DNA of 64,000 bases from Leptasterias polaris (GCA_037783415.1 JAZGTN010000025.1:2790001-2854000), one strand, 5' to 3'; positions 1 through 11,344 are shown, counted from the first letter of the stretch. Numbers and translations: made by a program. The notes: generated from the letters alone by a model not told the origin.

Positions 1-744
1 TAAGCTTGTCCCTCTTTTGTTTGTACTTTTTGGCAACGGCTTCTACTGGGGACCTTCACCCAAATGGGGATCCTAGTGTCACGTGTGTTATAGGTCCCCA
101 TTTTGAATGTGTACCTCCCTCGACTTGGGGAGGAAACGAACCAACGACCTTACGATTTCTAGAATAATGTATCTTCTGTTATAGGCTAGGTTGTCTTATT
201 CCATTCATCAACTTGGCTGAAATTTTGTATCATCAGCTACCAATTATGTAAGCCTATTTTATGATAAGAAATCGTTATGTGTGCAGTTCACGTGCATTGC
301 ACAACACAGGAGACGTACGGCTTAACGTCCCGTTTGAAGGACGAAGCAAGTACGGTAAAATGTCTTGCTTACTCAAGTCAATAACTCTAGTGAACAGTTT
401 GAAAACACCAGCTGTGCCCAATAGACCTTATGTATTGACGTCACCAAGCCACCATCTTAGAGGTAAACTGATGATGAAACAATGGAAACGCGCTGATTTG
501 TACGCGCGGCGCACAGGATTGGCCAATGAGCATCTTCCTTTTGACCTTTAGGTGAGGGTGCCCTACTCAAATGACGTCATATGCATAAGGTCTATTTCAT
601 AAGCCATTTTGAGATATGGTCATAATAGTATGACATTGCCAGGTTTGGGTAAATCTGTCTGTACAGGCCTACACCCAAACAAAATTGTGTCCACCGTTAT
701 TTCAAAAACGCTTACTGCACAACTTAAACTGGGGAATTCTACGC
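1..744. other. Intergenic; partial SINE-like segment
   Basis: No supported gene. About 285-400 resembles 19,160-19,250 (shared words such as 'tacggcttaacgtccc' and 'gtcttgctta'), so part of this stretch is an old SINE-type repeat. Two TGACGTCA octamers lie at 436 and 572. Confidence 0.5.
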
Positions 745-1103
745 TTAAAGGTATTATACAGGATTGGCAGAGCTGACAAAATAATCACAGTGTTCATGTT
801 TTGTGTAATCAACCACATACATGAAATAACAAACCTGTGAAAATTTGAGCTCAATTGGTCATCGAGGTCACGAGAAAATAGTGAAAAGAGACCTTATGTG
901 TTTTCTGTTTTTCAAACATCGAGTTTATTATCGCGCGCGATAAAAACTATTGTTTTACTCATTTCTCAGAAACGATAGCATTTTAGGCAGAAATATTTTA
1001 AGGAACCCTTTCTACCATTACTTACTTTAAATCATGTAAGTTGTGTGTGAATCTGTGAACATTTGTGTTTTTCGATCTTACCAATAGTGTACAGGGCCTT
1101 TAA
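745..1103. mobile_element. TTAA-flanked MITE, copy 1 of a near-identical pair
   Basis: The element body is 749-1099, starting AGG and ending CCT, with TTAA on each side. Its centre is the perfect palindrome TATCGCGCGCGATA. It has no coding capacity. The reverse complement of 39,587-39,940 matches it almost base for base; by eye I see only one short indel, one single-base indel and one substitution. TTAA target duplications are typical of piggyBac- and Kolobok-type transposons, so this is probably a non-autonomous derivative of one of these; which one is not decidable here. Confidence 0.8.
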
Positions 1104-1700
1104 GGCCCATAGAATCACACGCTCTACGTAGGCTTTAGGCTCGGAAGTATGTGGTTTAAGCAGAAGCATAAACCGGGGCTTGGAACTTTAGACGGTGCAC
1201 AAGAACGCTCCGTCGGCCACGACACGTTTTATAGTTTTGGTGTAGGTCCGCTTCCATTAATTGTAAATACAAAGTATGGGCATCACAATTTTCAAAGTAC
1301 TGAGAAATAATTTCACGGTTCATAGGCGCTTAAAAACATAAATAAGTAATTGACATAATTTGTAAGAAAACAACAAAACGCTGTATAGGCCTATAGTTTT
1401 TGCAAACGGTAGAGTTTGTCTCATTCAATTTGAGGCTTTGTGGATTAAAAGAAAACAAACTCTGCTGGTTCTTGGAAGATTTTATTCAGCCTGGTGATAT
1501 GGTAAAAGTATTATTGTTTTACTATTTATTAGGTTTTCAAAAATAAATTTATTTGAGTTAATCATATGTACATAAAATGGTACTCCAGGATTAAAAGCAA
1601 TAAAAGTGAAAAGAAAAAAGAAGAGAAAGAAATATTATCACTGTAGTTGTTATCGAGTTTTTCTGAAATACCACTCAAGTGTCTGCGTTCGGCCCCATCC
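1104..1700. other. Intergenic, nothing recognised
   Basis: AT-rich sequence without credible exon signals. Confidence 0.5.
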
Positions 1701-1951
1701 GGGCCCAGTTTCATGGCTCTGCTTACCGCCGATGTCTGCGCTTGCGATCACCATTCTCCGCTTACCGAGCAAGCGCCGAATTTCTGCGCTAGCTGTGTAA
1801 GCGAAGAATGCCTAGTAACATGGACTTCGCAAGCTCACAAGCAAAACTTCCCTGCTAACCCGTGAAATACGCTTGACGTAAGCACGGAATTCCCTGCTTC
1901 TGTAAGCGCCGATTCTTTGCTTACGGTAAGCAGAGCCATGAAACTGGGCCC
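1701..1951. mobile_element. Inverted-repeat MITE, 'gctctgcttaccg' family, copy 1
   Basis: It begins gggcccagtttcatggctct and ends with the inverse. The inside is a series of 'gcttac/gtaagc' inverted motifs. A second copy in the same orientation starts about 780 bp downstream. Confidence 0.7.
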
Positions 1952-2114
1952 CGCTTGACAGGAATATTTTGGGGTGAGCTTAGGAAAGTATATCGCGATA
2001 CGTTTACCACAAGAGGGCGCATAGGTATGGTCATAGTTGCAACACACGACGAGTGTACCCACGGACGGACATACAAAAATGTATACTATAATGTGTGGGT
2101 GTACCACACGAAGT

Positions 2115-2275
2115 AAGGTTCCCATAGCAACCAGTGATAAATGCTAAATATTCAAAAATACCTAAAAAAATTCTAAAGGTCTCTCTTGAAATAAACCAGA
2201 TTTATTTTCTGGCAGCTTAATTGAACTTCATTTTTCTTTTCAATTTTTGGTATGGCCGTTTAGCTTTTTAGCTTT
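2115..2275. repeat. Dispersed repeat, homologous to 15,610-15,770
   Basis: Shared order of words: 'cccatag(c/g)aacca', 'atattcaaaaatac', 'gtctctc', 'cttttcaatttttg' and 'gccgttt'. No coding potential. Confidence 0.5.
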
Positions 2276-2483
2276 TTAGCTAGGCTCATCCAAAATAGAA
2301 ATACACCTGAACGACTAAACTGGACAGACTCCATCTTGAACAAAACCCGACCCTACACTTTTCAGCAGAATAGGGCAATTTTTAGAGGGCTAGTTTACTA
2401 AAAATGTTCCAGGTTGAAAGTCAACAACCCCAGCACTGGTACGCTTTGTCTATAGCTGACATAGAGGGCGTATGAAGTCCTGT

Positions 2484-2736
2484 GTCCAATTTCGTGGCTC
2501 TGCTTACCGCCGAATTCTGCGCTTGTGATCACCATTCTCCGCTTACCGAGCAAGCGCCGAATTTCTGCGCTATAGCTTTGTTAGCGTAGAATGCCTAGTA
2601 AACGTGGACTACGAAAGCGCACAAGCAAAAATTCCCTGCTAACCCGTGAAGTACGTTTGACGTAAGTTCGGAATTCCCTGCTTCCGTAAGCGCCGATTCT
2701 GTGCTTACGGTAAGCAGAGCCATGAAATTAGGCCCT
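2484..2736. mobile_element. Inverted-repeat MITE, 'gctctgcttaccg' family, copy 2
   Basis: Same organisation as 1,701-1,951, with roughly 85-90% similarity by eye. Ends are 'caatttcgtggctctgctta' and its imperfect inverse. Confidence 0.7.
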
Positions 2737-3670
2737 GGTGTCAACCATATAGACACGCTCATAAACATAAAAGTTAATTGCTTAACACGAGTACTCCCTT
2801 TCTGCTTAGCAATATTTGTTCATGTAAAACAGCTTAATGAAATTGGGCCACGAACACTATAAATCGAACCCTTCATGTTTAACCCATCTAACACCCTTTG
2901 ACAAAAAGCTCTCATCACGAAACACCCCCCCCCCCCCCCCCCGAGAGATCCGAAACGCTCTAGCTAAAACAAATTTCAACCCCTTTAATTGTTCCATGTA
3001 CTGCCGTGACATCACTAAAGGAATCCAGAGGCAATTTTAATCAACATTATTTGTGACTTGTTATGGCTGAGCATAGATCAGACGTCACTTCACTCGTACG
3101 GATATGAGCAAATTAAAAAAAGCTACCCGGAGGCGGGAAAACTTGACAAAACCCAGCGGGGTCGAATCGTGATGGTGGGCTCCCGGTTGTGCCGAGCGCG
3201 GGAGAATTCAATGCAAACATTGCGTGGAACAACACAGATAGGGTTACCATTCCTAGATACATGATTTTTAAGCTGACTGCCGCAAAATATACAAATCTCT
3301 TTTAGTGCTTGGTACGCAACGACTGTAATTGCGAAGAAAAACGACGGAGATATATAGGCTAGTTCTTGAGGCAAACAAACTGAGAATAAAGGGACATTTT
3401 GAATGCACGTTAAACTTAAACTTTGAATATGCACTATCACTTGTTGGTCATAGAGAAAGCCTTTCTATATGCTTTGGTGATGTTGAAGATACGTAAGGAC
3501 TGCGTGTTATTTTATAAAGGCAACGCGGCTCAGCTGAGAAATCTGGCACAGGGTTAGTCGCTTCCATCATTTTATACTTTGCTCACTTTCTAATATCAGA
3601 TCACCTTACTTTACTCGGCTAGTGTGTACTCTGAGTGTTGCATAATGAAACACTACACAAATTGCCACGC
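2737..3670. other. Intergenic; poly-C tract
   Basis: No supported gene. An uninterrupted C run of about 16 lies at 2,927-2,942. Confidence 0.5.
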
Positions 3671-3679
3671 GAATGTTTG

Positions 3680-3800
3680 GTACAGCCAATCAGCGTGTCA
3701 AACGCAAAATCAGTGCCCGTCACGTGGTGTGCGGTCCTGACCAATTGCGTGCGAGCAATTGAGCGAGCAGACGATATCCACGTGTGAGGTGTATAAAGTT
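3680..3800 (+). promoter_or_regulatory. Candidate core promoter (CCAAT, E-box, CCAAT, TATA)
   Basis: CCAAT at 3,686-3,690, E-box CACGTG at 3,721-3,726, a second CCAAT at 3,741-3,745 and TATAAAG at 3,792-3,798. They stand in the order and spacing of a classical TATA promoter, which would start transcription near 3,822. It is immediately followed by a GC-balanced segment ending in a consensus splice donor. The target gene is unknown. Confidence 0.5.
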
Positions 3801-3821
3801 GCAACATTGCGCGGGAAAAGG

Positions 3822-3985
3822 ACAGTGAAGTGAATGCGCCACACAGTCATTGAAGTTGGGTGTTGCTACGGATTGCGTTTGATCGCTGCACTGCTGAAGA
3901 TTGAGCGGGGTTCATTTTGCTGCTGCTGCTGAAGCCGGCTGTATTTGCTCGAGAAACACATCCGTCCCGCTGTTTTAATAAAGAG
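3822..3985 (+). other. Candidate non-coding first exon ending in a splice donor
   Basis: The segment downstream of the TATA box ends AAAGAG|GTAAGT at 3,985/3,986, a near-perfect donor. The start is estimated from TATA spacing. It holds a 32-codon upstream ORF (ATG at 3,833, ending in a CTG-repeat region) and no longer frame, so it would be a 5'UTR exon. A TTAA-type MITE begins only 15 bp into the presumed intron. It could belong to the peptide-hormone gene whose first visible acceptor is at 49,881 (about 46 kb away) or to another gene whose exons I did not find. Confidence 0.4.
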
Positions 3986-3996
3986 GTAAGTTGGAT

Positions 3997-4390
3997 TTAA
4001 AGGGAGGGTATACCTTTGGTAATTACTCCAAAAATGAATAACAATAACAACTTATTCGGTACTCTACAGCCGTTGATAATGTATAACACTTTGAGGAACT
4101 ATTCCCTTCTATATGGTATGTGGTTTTAGAGAAAGGGATTTAAAATAATGTCAATCTTGGAAACGTTTTAGCATAAAACTTTTCGCAGATTGTGTATTCC
4201 AACTACGGATTATTCCTCCTGCGTGGACATAGGCCTAATAACCGCTCCAGATTTTCGGCGATATCTCCAAAACGCTACCACTTTTTTGAAATGAAAATTT
4301 CACAGGCTAGTTTCATTGTAGCCTCTTTATCTACATTTTGTATTGAATTAAAACAGTCGAACGGCTCAACAACCCAAGGTATGCCTTTAA
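3997..4390. mobile_element. TTAA-flanked MITE, 'gtataccTTTGGT' family
   Basis: TTAA at 3,997-4,000 and 4,387-4,390; body begins AGGGAGGGTATACCTTTGG and ends CCCAAGGTATGCCT. Same family as 9,124-9,523 and 29,957-30,328. Confidence 0.75.
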
Positions 4391-5030
4391 TCAAATTCAG
4401 CGTTGTCAAGCATAGGCTAAACGGAGAGTTTCTTAACTTACAGACTAGGCTTTTTATTCATAGCATGTGGTCTCTATCCCCTTTATCTTCTTCTCATTTA
4501 TTTCACTCCACGTCAAATTGTCCTTTTCCAGCAACAGCCATTTTCGTTGCTGGAATTACCCAATAGACATAATTTCCCCATTCCCATGCAGAATTTTAAA
4601 CCTTCCTAGAGACTTTTGAATGGAAGAAAACCGACCAAACATTCACTCTCAGTTTTCTTAAACCGGTTTTGCACATTAATATTGCTTAAATGCCCCTTCT
4701 CCTGTTTACGCCATTCGTCCGGGTACACGGTCTGTTATACCGGCACCGATCCACAACAGAATAAGAACAATCTATAGAGACCGTCGAAGTCGACCAAAAG
4801 GCAAACGAAGACCCAGAATTTGACCATTGCTTATTTTACCATTGCTGCAACCAAAATCCCATGACTAAACATCAATCGTTTTGTGAACGGACTGTTTCTG
4901 AAAACATGATCAATGAATTCGATTAACGTTTCAGGTTGGTAGATTCAGGAACTATGTGTTTATTAATAGATATTTGAATTAATTTACTCTTCTATAGAAT
5001 ACAAGAATGTACTTTCATTGAAAGGCAGTG
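4391..5030. other. Intergenic, nothing recognised
   Basis: No exon pair with matching phase was found. Confidence 0.5.
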
Positions 5031-5263
5031 CCATAGATAGTTCCCAGTAGACGCCATCTTTACGGGCAAATCGCATTTTGGCTTGCAGGCGCGCCAAGCG
5101 CTCAAATTATTAACGCAGCCGCGTCGTTTACTAACCAATCATGCAATGAGTTTTGTGAAATGTGCGCGTGCTGCACGCCGTTCTCACGCGTAACGCATGA
5201 CTGTGTGTTCCAAATTGCCCGTAAAGATGGCCGATTTACGTCATATTGCAACCTATCTATAGG
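5031..5263. mobile_element. Foldback MITE
   Basis: Terminal 'ccatagatag' pairs with 'ctatctatagg', and internally 'ccatctttacgggcaa' pairs with 'ttgcccgtaaagatgg'. No coding capacity. Confidence 0.6.
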
Positions 5264-7240
5264 ACTTTGATTTGTTTAAGAATGTATCCGAATTGTAGAT
5301 AATTGTATTTATTAGATTTATACAAAATCTTCACTAAGCGTACATGCTCAAAAGGTTAGAACTGGTTCCACATTGATACGGGACAGTTGATTGTTACATT
5401 ATTGTCTCCCTATAAATAGGTGTAGCCTTTTGTCAAGGCCATCGTGGCTTGGACAGCTTTGTAAACAGTGGAGCGAATGGAACGAGAGACCACGCGCGCG
5501 AGCCGAGTGGCGAAGCCACGAGGGCCTTTTCCAACTTGTTTGCGGTTTATTTAATGAATTATTCATGAAGTATGAAACGTGCGTTATGCACTTCTGATTG
5601 GTTTGGACTAAATTTGCTACCGTTTTTTAAATTACCACAACTCAACTCGGTTGGTTAGGTGTATGTATGCAAGGCCGCTGCGGCAATTGAACTCAGGTTA
5701 AAGCTATCTAAGTGGTTGTGTTGAACTAATTTGGTTTAAGAACTCGGTTTAGAGTAAACCACGACTCAATTTGGCCGGTTAAGTTACCGTTTAACAAAGC
5801 CCTTGCTGTACAGTAAGTTAATAAACTCGGATTAAAGTTACGAAGCCACAACTTGCCAGTTAAGTTAATGTATTAGATAGGAGGCAATATCGGGTTAAAG
5901 CATGGAGGAAGAAATACAAGGAGTTACAACGAACAGGAGATCAAACGTCCAAGGTCTGGTACCGCCACAGATAAACGCGCAGTTGTAACGCACTTCCTAA
6001 CCGCACGCGACACGCCGCCTCTCTGTGTGCGCTTGCGCAGTATGGAGCCAAGATTAAAAGTCTTGGAAGAGTGGCACGATCATTCATATCAAAATAGTAC
6101 AAAAAGGCTTCGATTTTCTTTGCTGAGAAAAAAAAAGTACTTTGTAGTACCCCAAAACAAATCCTACCATTCAGCAGAGCGAACCTTCGTGCGAAAACCA
6201 TCAAATTTGGAACCGTAGGTAGAGGTCGGAAAGCAACAAAATTACCGAAATTATCATATCATATTTTCACGAAAACAACACATACAAAAATACTTGAATG
6301 ACATCTCATCTTACCTTCCGAAAGTCCAATTTCAACGCGGAAAGTAGGAACAAAATCGGAACAAAACAACGCGACCATTCAACGATAGGTCGCAGCCATG
6401 TTGAACAAAGAAAACACACTGCGCATGGGAAAACTGAATGTTCGGAATTATGTACTACTAAAAATCACGAACGAGTCATTTCTCCACTGCAGTCCTAAGC
6501 GGTACCCAGACCCTGTGCACAAAGAGATATTATCGCGCGCGTAAATCTGACGCGCAGCGCTCGCGCCCGGGAGGTCTCCATGCCTTTTCCACTGAACAAC
6601 TAGGATCGATAATTGGGCGTTAATTACGCTGTGGGGGGTTGGCGGGCCGTTCAAACTCCTTGTATTACCACTGCTCAATCCAGCGAGCTAGTTAGCAAGG
6701 CCGCTGCAATGATTCAACAAGTCCAGTTTAAGTGGTGTTTGAAGCTCTGCATGGTGTGGAAAAATAAGAAGTAGGGCCTAACTATAAATGGTAATTTGTG
6801 GGTACAACCATGTGTGTAAAATCTCTTTTGAAAGGGTGTTTGCTCTGGGGTGTTATTCTCTGTTCCATATACGTCGACTTAAAATTGTTAACTGACAATG
6901 TAAACCAAAACTCAAATAAAAACACTGTTTCATTCACATATTGCATGAAGTTCCCTTTGAACAAAATACAACCACACACAAATCTTTATGGCTGTTAAGA
7001 AGCGCTTCCATTGTTGTTCTATTTTTCCCTTTTCTAAAGAAACCCTCTGTGAGGTACCATTAGAGCAAAGAAAACCATGTGGAGTTAAACATTGTTTCAT
7101 CGTGCAAAGTATCCGTAAGTTGGCATGTGTTAGGGCAAACCGCAAACCTAAAAAAAAAAAAAAAGGGACAGGCAGGGTACTTAATCTTCCCTGTAAGGTA
7201 TGCAAAAAGTCGTGGGTTCGAGTCCAAGCCCACGTGCCTA
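5264..7240. other. Intergenic; old dispersed repeats
   Basis: No supported gene. Segments near 5,660-5,740 and 6,690-6,760 share 'gcaaggccgctg' followed by similar text, so they are relics of one repeat. Short open frames on both strands lack splice support. Confidence 0.45.
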
Positions 7241-7244
7241 ACAA

Positions 7245-7905
7245 GTCATCACTGCGTCACACGTGCGCGTATCTGCTGCACTCTGAAAGGCAATTCGCTA
7301 CGTCCGGCTCCGAAGCTGGCGTACATCCGGCTCCGAAGCTGGCGTACATCCGGCTCCGAAGCTGGCGTACATCCGGCTCCGAAGCTGGCGTACATCCGGC
7401 TCCGAAGCTGGCGTACATCCGGCTCCGAAGCTGGCGTACATCCGGCTCCGAAGCTGGCGTACATCCGGCTCCGAAGCTGGCGTACATCCGGCTCCGAAGC
7501 TGGCGTACATCCGGCTCCGAAGCTGGCGTACATCCGGCTCCGAAGCTGGCGTACATCCGGCTCCGAAGCTGGCGTACATCCGGCTCCGAAGCTGGCGTAC
7601 ATCCGGCTCCGAAGCTGGCGTACATCCGGCTCCGAAGCTGGCGTACATCCGGCTCCGAAGCTGGCGTACATCTGTGTGTAAGTTTACCCCAAATCACCCA
7701 TTTCATCGTTCAAAGGTATTTGTTTATATGACAACAACTTATAATTCTTAGAAGACCTCGTGTCTTTGAATTTGAAGAACATGTAGGCCTAAAAGCCAAG
7801 TCCAAATATTAAACTTTTCTTACATAAATCCTCATACACAAACTAGCTCAATGCAATTCCTATTAGGCTTCTGGTAATCAGTGGAGCCAGTTTCTGTGAA
7901 GTACA
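7245..7905. repeat. Dispersed repeat containing an expanded 23-bp array
   Basis: Both flanks of the tandem array match 20,965-21,285. On the left, 'gcgtcacacgtgcgcgtatct' matches 'gcatcacacacgcgcgtatct'. On the right, 'tcacccatttcatcgttcaaaggtattt' is identical, and similarity continues to about 7,900. A 'gtgggttcgagtcc' B-box-like word lies just upstream at 7,211. Confidence 0.75.
7306..7673. repeat. 16 head-to-tail copies of a 23-bp unit
   Basis: The unit is ggctccgaagctggcgtaca+tcc. Sixteen units occupy 368 bp with no sequence differences that I can see. Because 23 is not a multiple of 3 and the unit has no stop codon in several frames of both strands, it creates long spurious open frames on both strands. 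Confidence 0.97.
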
Positions 7906-8550
7906 TTGATATTACGTCGAACATGATAAAGACCTACATTGATTAAAACGAGCATTTAACGAGAGTAAGCATGCCTTTAAGCTATACACGTCAAAACTTA
8001 AACGTGCGTCAAATCGGTTCAACACCCAACGCAACGAATTAAACGCGTGTCACGAAATGGCGGGGTGATAATCGGATACAACTATAGGATTAATACCGTA
8101 CATGGCCTTTCCATACACGCATCTCTCATCTCACGAGCGTGACTTCACTTTAAACTCAAAGTCTTATCGAGCCTCACAATTGAATAACGCTGACTTAATA
8201 CTTTTCATTCAGTCATCACGACTGACGAGAGAATTCTTCTTGAAACAAAAGATGCGTATATCTTCGAGCTCAAACAGCTACACTAGCGAAATATTCACGG
8301 GAATGCTATTTAAAACTTGCTTGTAATGTATTTGTTTATCATTTAATTGTAATTTTGATATTTTTTACAATTCTGAATTCTGCGTAATTATCGATCAAAA
8401 AATTAGGGCCCAACCTCTAGGTTTTGAGAAACTATATAGCTACACTTACTCGACAGCATGCGTCAAAATGACAATACTGTTATACAATTAGCGTCGTGTG
8501 CCCGGAAAAAAGTGCGTATATAGGGCTCTACGCCCCTCTCCCAGGCACAC
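7906..8550. other. Intergenic, nothing recognised
   Basis: AT-rich; no gene supported. Confidence 0.5.
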
Positions 8551-8634
8551 AAAGTATTTTAAATCTTCGGACAAAAGTATGGACAATTTTAAATGTACAT
8601 ATGTACTTTTGTCCGAAGATTTAAAATGTACTTT
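8551..8634. repeat. Foldback hairpin
   Basis: 8,551-8,579 (aaagtattttaaatcttcgg...) pairs with 8,603-8,634 (...ccgaagatttaaaatgtacttt), with a loop of roughly 23 nt that again contains 'ttttaaatgtac'. Confidence 0.8.
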
Positions 8635-8636
8635 CT

Positions 8637-8987
8637 GTCCCGGCAGCTATATTTTGTTTCCTACGAACTTTTTGACACCGCGCATGCGCACTTACTTACT
8701 CCTGAATAAGCCGATTAATGAGGGTGAGGGTTAGGGTTAGGGTTAGGGTTAGGGTTAGGGTTAGGGTTAGGGTTAGGGTAAGGGTTAGAGTTAGGGTCAG
8801 GGTTAGGGTTAGGATTTTGAAGGTCCCTTTTTCTCGGTTTAAATATACAGGATAATACACTACACGCGTACACAGCGTACACTAATTACATGTACTTACA
8901 GGCATTAGGCATGCCTTAGAATAAATCATTGATTGCGCATGCGCGGGTGTCAACAAGTTCGTAGGAAAAACAATCTCGCGTCCCGGC
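8637..8987. mobile_element. Small TIR element with 9-bp flanking direct repeat, carrying telomere-like DNA
   Basis: Imperfect terminal inverted repeats of about 45 bp: 8,646-8,690 against 8,934-8,978, with the core 'ttcctacgaactt.ttgacacc' / 'ggtgtcaacaagttcgtaggaa' and 'cgcatgcgca'. Exactly outside both ends is the direct repeat gtcccggca (8,637-8,645 and 8,979-8,987), read as a 9-bp target duplication. A length of 8-10 bp is usual for hAT/MULE-type transposition. The interior is non-coding and holds the TTAGGG array. Confidence 0.7.
8721..8814 (+). repeat. Interstitial telomere-like (TTAGGG)n array
   Basis: About 15 hexamers: eight consecutive perfect TTAGGG at 8,731-8,778, then variants (taaggg, ttagag, tcaggg, ttagga) interspersed with perfect units. 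Degeneration is concentrated at the right end. Confidence 0.97.
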
Positions 8988-9119
8988 AATAGAAGGCCGT
9001 TAGAAAAATGGCCCATGACAACAACAAACCAAGGCATTCATTTTTGTTGTTGGTAGAATTACCCCGAAAGATATGTTTTTAAAATTCCATCAGGAATTTA
9101 ACCTAATTCCTATGATGAC

Positions 9120-9527
9120 TTAAAGGGAATTACGTATACGTTTGGTAATCACTCTTAAAATTAATGGCAATAGAAACTGACTTGGTTACAAGTACAACAG
9201 CTTTCGACAGTATAAAGCATTTTGAGATACATCTCACTTCGAAGTAATGTGGTTATGGAAAAAAAAATATATATATAAGTTTTTATGCCCCCAAAATTGA
9301 ATCTGAGAAATGTAAGTGTCAGAAACGTTTCTCTGATTGTGTATTTCTATTGGGGAGTTTTCTTACTGCCTGGACAAATTTGCTCTGGATTTTCGGCGAT
9401 AACTCAAAAACGCGACCACCTTTTGAAATAACATTTTCACATGTTAATTTTATTGTATATATCTACATTTATACATGATTAAAACAATCGAACGGTTCCA
9501 AAAACCAAAGCTATACTTTTCCTTTAA
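9120..9527. mobile_element. TTAA-flanked MITE, 'gtatacGTTTGGT' family
   Basis: TTAA at 9,120-9,123 and 9,524-9,527; body begins AGGGAATTACGTATACGTTTGG and ends ...AAGCTATACTTTTCCT. Non-coding. Internal sequence matches the copy at 29,957-30,328 in opposite orientation. Confidence 0.75.
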
Positions 9528-10195
9528 GAATAGCAGAAAACTGATTAAAAATTTCAACCAAGTTTCCTTGAACCACAATTTTGCTCATTAATTGTTAAAA
9601 CGCCCCTTCTCTGGTAACTTTTTGTCATGCCATTCTTCCGGGCATACGACTGTTTATTGAAAATAAATTGCAAAGTGTTGATTTCATCTTTCAAATTATG
9701 CAGACTAGTACTTGAGTTGAAGACGATTCCCGGGTTATTTAGAAGCTACTGTTTCAATGTCTACTTAACAACTTAATAGCGATGGGTAATTGACAGACAA
9801 GTTAAAATAAGCGTTAATTGTATGTGACATGTACTTACTCATCCATTGTGACAGTCCACCTCACAGTGACGAAGGAAACTGTCTCGCGACTAATTACAGA
9901 CAAAATATAGACCGTGACCGTGCGTAATTAACTTTTCTTTCAGTTTTAAAAGAGCTGATTTGCTTGTCAGAGCTGCTGACAAGCTGTCAAATGATAAATT
10001 TTGAAAAATAAATACGTTTGGCGGCAATTTCTACGGATGGATCACCGCGTCATCACGCGTTGAAGTATAGGACGTCCTTAGCAACAGTCAAAGCCGTAGC
10101 TGTAGCCGCCAATCCGAATTATTGGCTACGGCTTAGGCTATGGCTAACTGGTCACGTAACCCTGTGCGTTTCTAGGGCCAATCAAGGCCAGTTTT
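9528..10195. other. Intergenic, nothing recognised
   Basis: No gene supported. Confidence 0.5.
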
Positions 10196-10682
10196 TACGC
10201 CTGGAAACGGCGCGAAATGTCGGCTTGCACATTCTAGCCATGAACTCCTAAAACCAACATCAGTACACCGAAATTTGTTAGACTGGTGATAGTTTCGGAG
10301 ATGAAGGAACTGATATTCCACCTTAAAACAGTCTAGATTGTAAAAAGCATTATAAATGTTGTTTATTAAAATGGAGGGGAACATGTTCCAGGAAAGGAGT
10401 TCCGAAGAGATGTAATCAACAGCAGCAGCTGCAACAGCTGCCCAGGTTAGACGCAGCCTTGCCCTTAGTGTTTCGCGCTGAGTGTTTCGCACTCACCGTA
10501 AACTCTCAACAAACGTGCAATATGACTACACGAAAACAGATCTATCCCCACACGATAAGGGAAGAAGATAACAAATCCGCATTAAAACTATCACCAGTCT
10601 AACAAATGTTGGTGTCTGTTAGTTTTAGAAGGTTCACGACTAGAATGTGCCAGCCGACATTTCGCGCCGTTTCCAGGCGTAA
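10196..10682. repeat. Long inverted repeat (about 100-bp arms)
   Basis: 10,196-10,296 (cgcctggaaacggcgcgaaa...) pairs with 10,588-10,682 (...tttcgcgccgtttccaggcg). The roughly 290-bp spacer shares 'aaaacagtctagattgta' and flanking text with 11,765-11,850, so the spacer is itself dispersed. No coding capacity. Confidence 0.75.
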
Positions 10683-10999
10683 CAGCAATGCCTTGATGTT
10701 CGCTGATAAAAGACCTAAACGTCCGCCTCGTAGATTATCAAGTTTACAATTTCGGGGGCAATATTGCGCAAAGTGACGGCGGCCATCAATCATTTTCTTG
10801 TTACTTTATAGTGAAAGCCTCACATGGAGGTATGTTACCGGTAAATCATTGCTTTTAGGAAAACCGTAATTGAAATTAATTCCCATGTTGTAGTTTTCAA
10901 CAATGAATCAATGAATACCCTTTTAACTCGGGCCTATAATTATGTAAAATCAGTCACCGGTGACCGCACTACAATAACTAAAAAAAGATATGAAATCGA

Positions 11000-11290
11000 A
11001 AGAAGGCCACAATCCCCACCCCCCCCCCCAACATCGTGGGACGTAGAAAATTAGATAAAATTGTAGCTCTATGTAAGCTTTATAGTGGTGTATAACTTTA
11101 ACCGGTTTATGAGAAGCAAATCAGTCGTTTTAATAAATAACCTGATGAGCACATGATGTAAAATTGCCCCCCCCCCCCAAAAAGGGGTCAAGTTTAAATG
11201 GTTTAATGAGGCACCCAGTGGCGTAGGGACGTTTGGGCGGTGAGGGGAGGGGGGTGGGGCAAAGAAATAATGGGAGGGGTATGTTTTGAA
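11000..11290. repeat. C-tract rich dispersed repeat
   Basis: C runs near 11,018-11,029 and 11,166-11,178, then a G-rich stretch near 11,236-11,260 ('aggggagggggg'). Similar low-complexity tracts recur throughout the window. Confidence 0.6.
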
Positions 11291-11344
11291 TTTATTTTTA
11301 CTTAAGTTATGCAAGTTCGCCCGAAACAAGGCTAAAAGTCACTC

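Noticed and set aside
6988..7731. Long open frames (up to about 250 codons) on both strands
   Set aside because: They are produced by the stop-free 23-bp repeat whose length is not a multiple of three; the peptides are the same few words repeated in each frame.
8721..8814. True chromosome end
   Set aside because: The array is internal, partly degenerate, and enclosed by inverted repeats with unique sequence on both sides.
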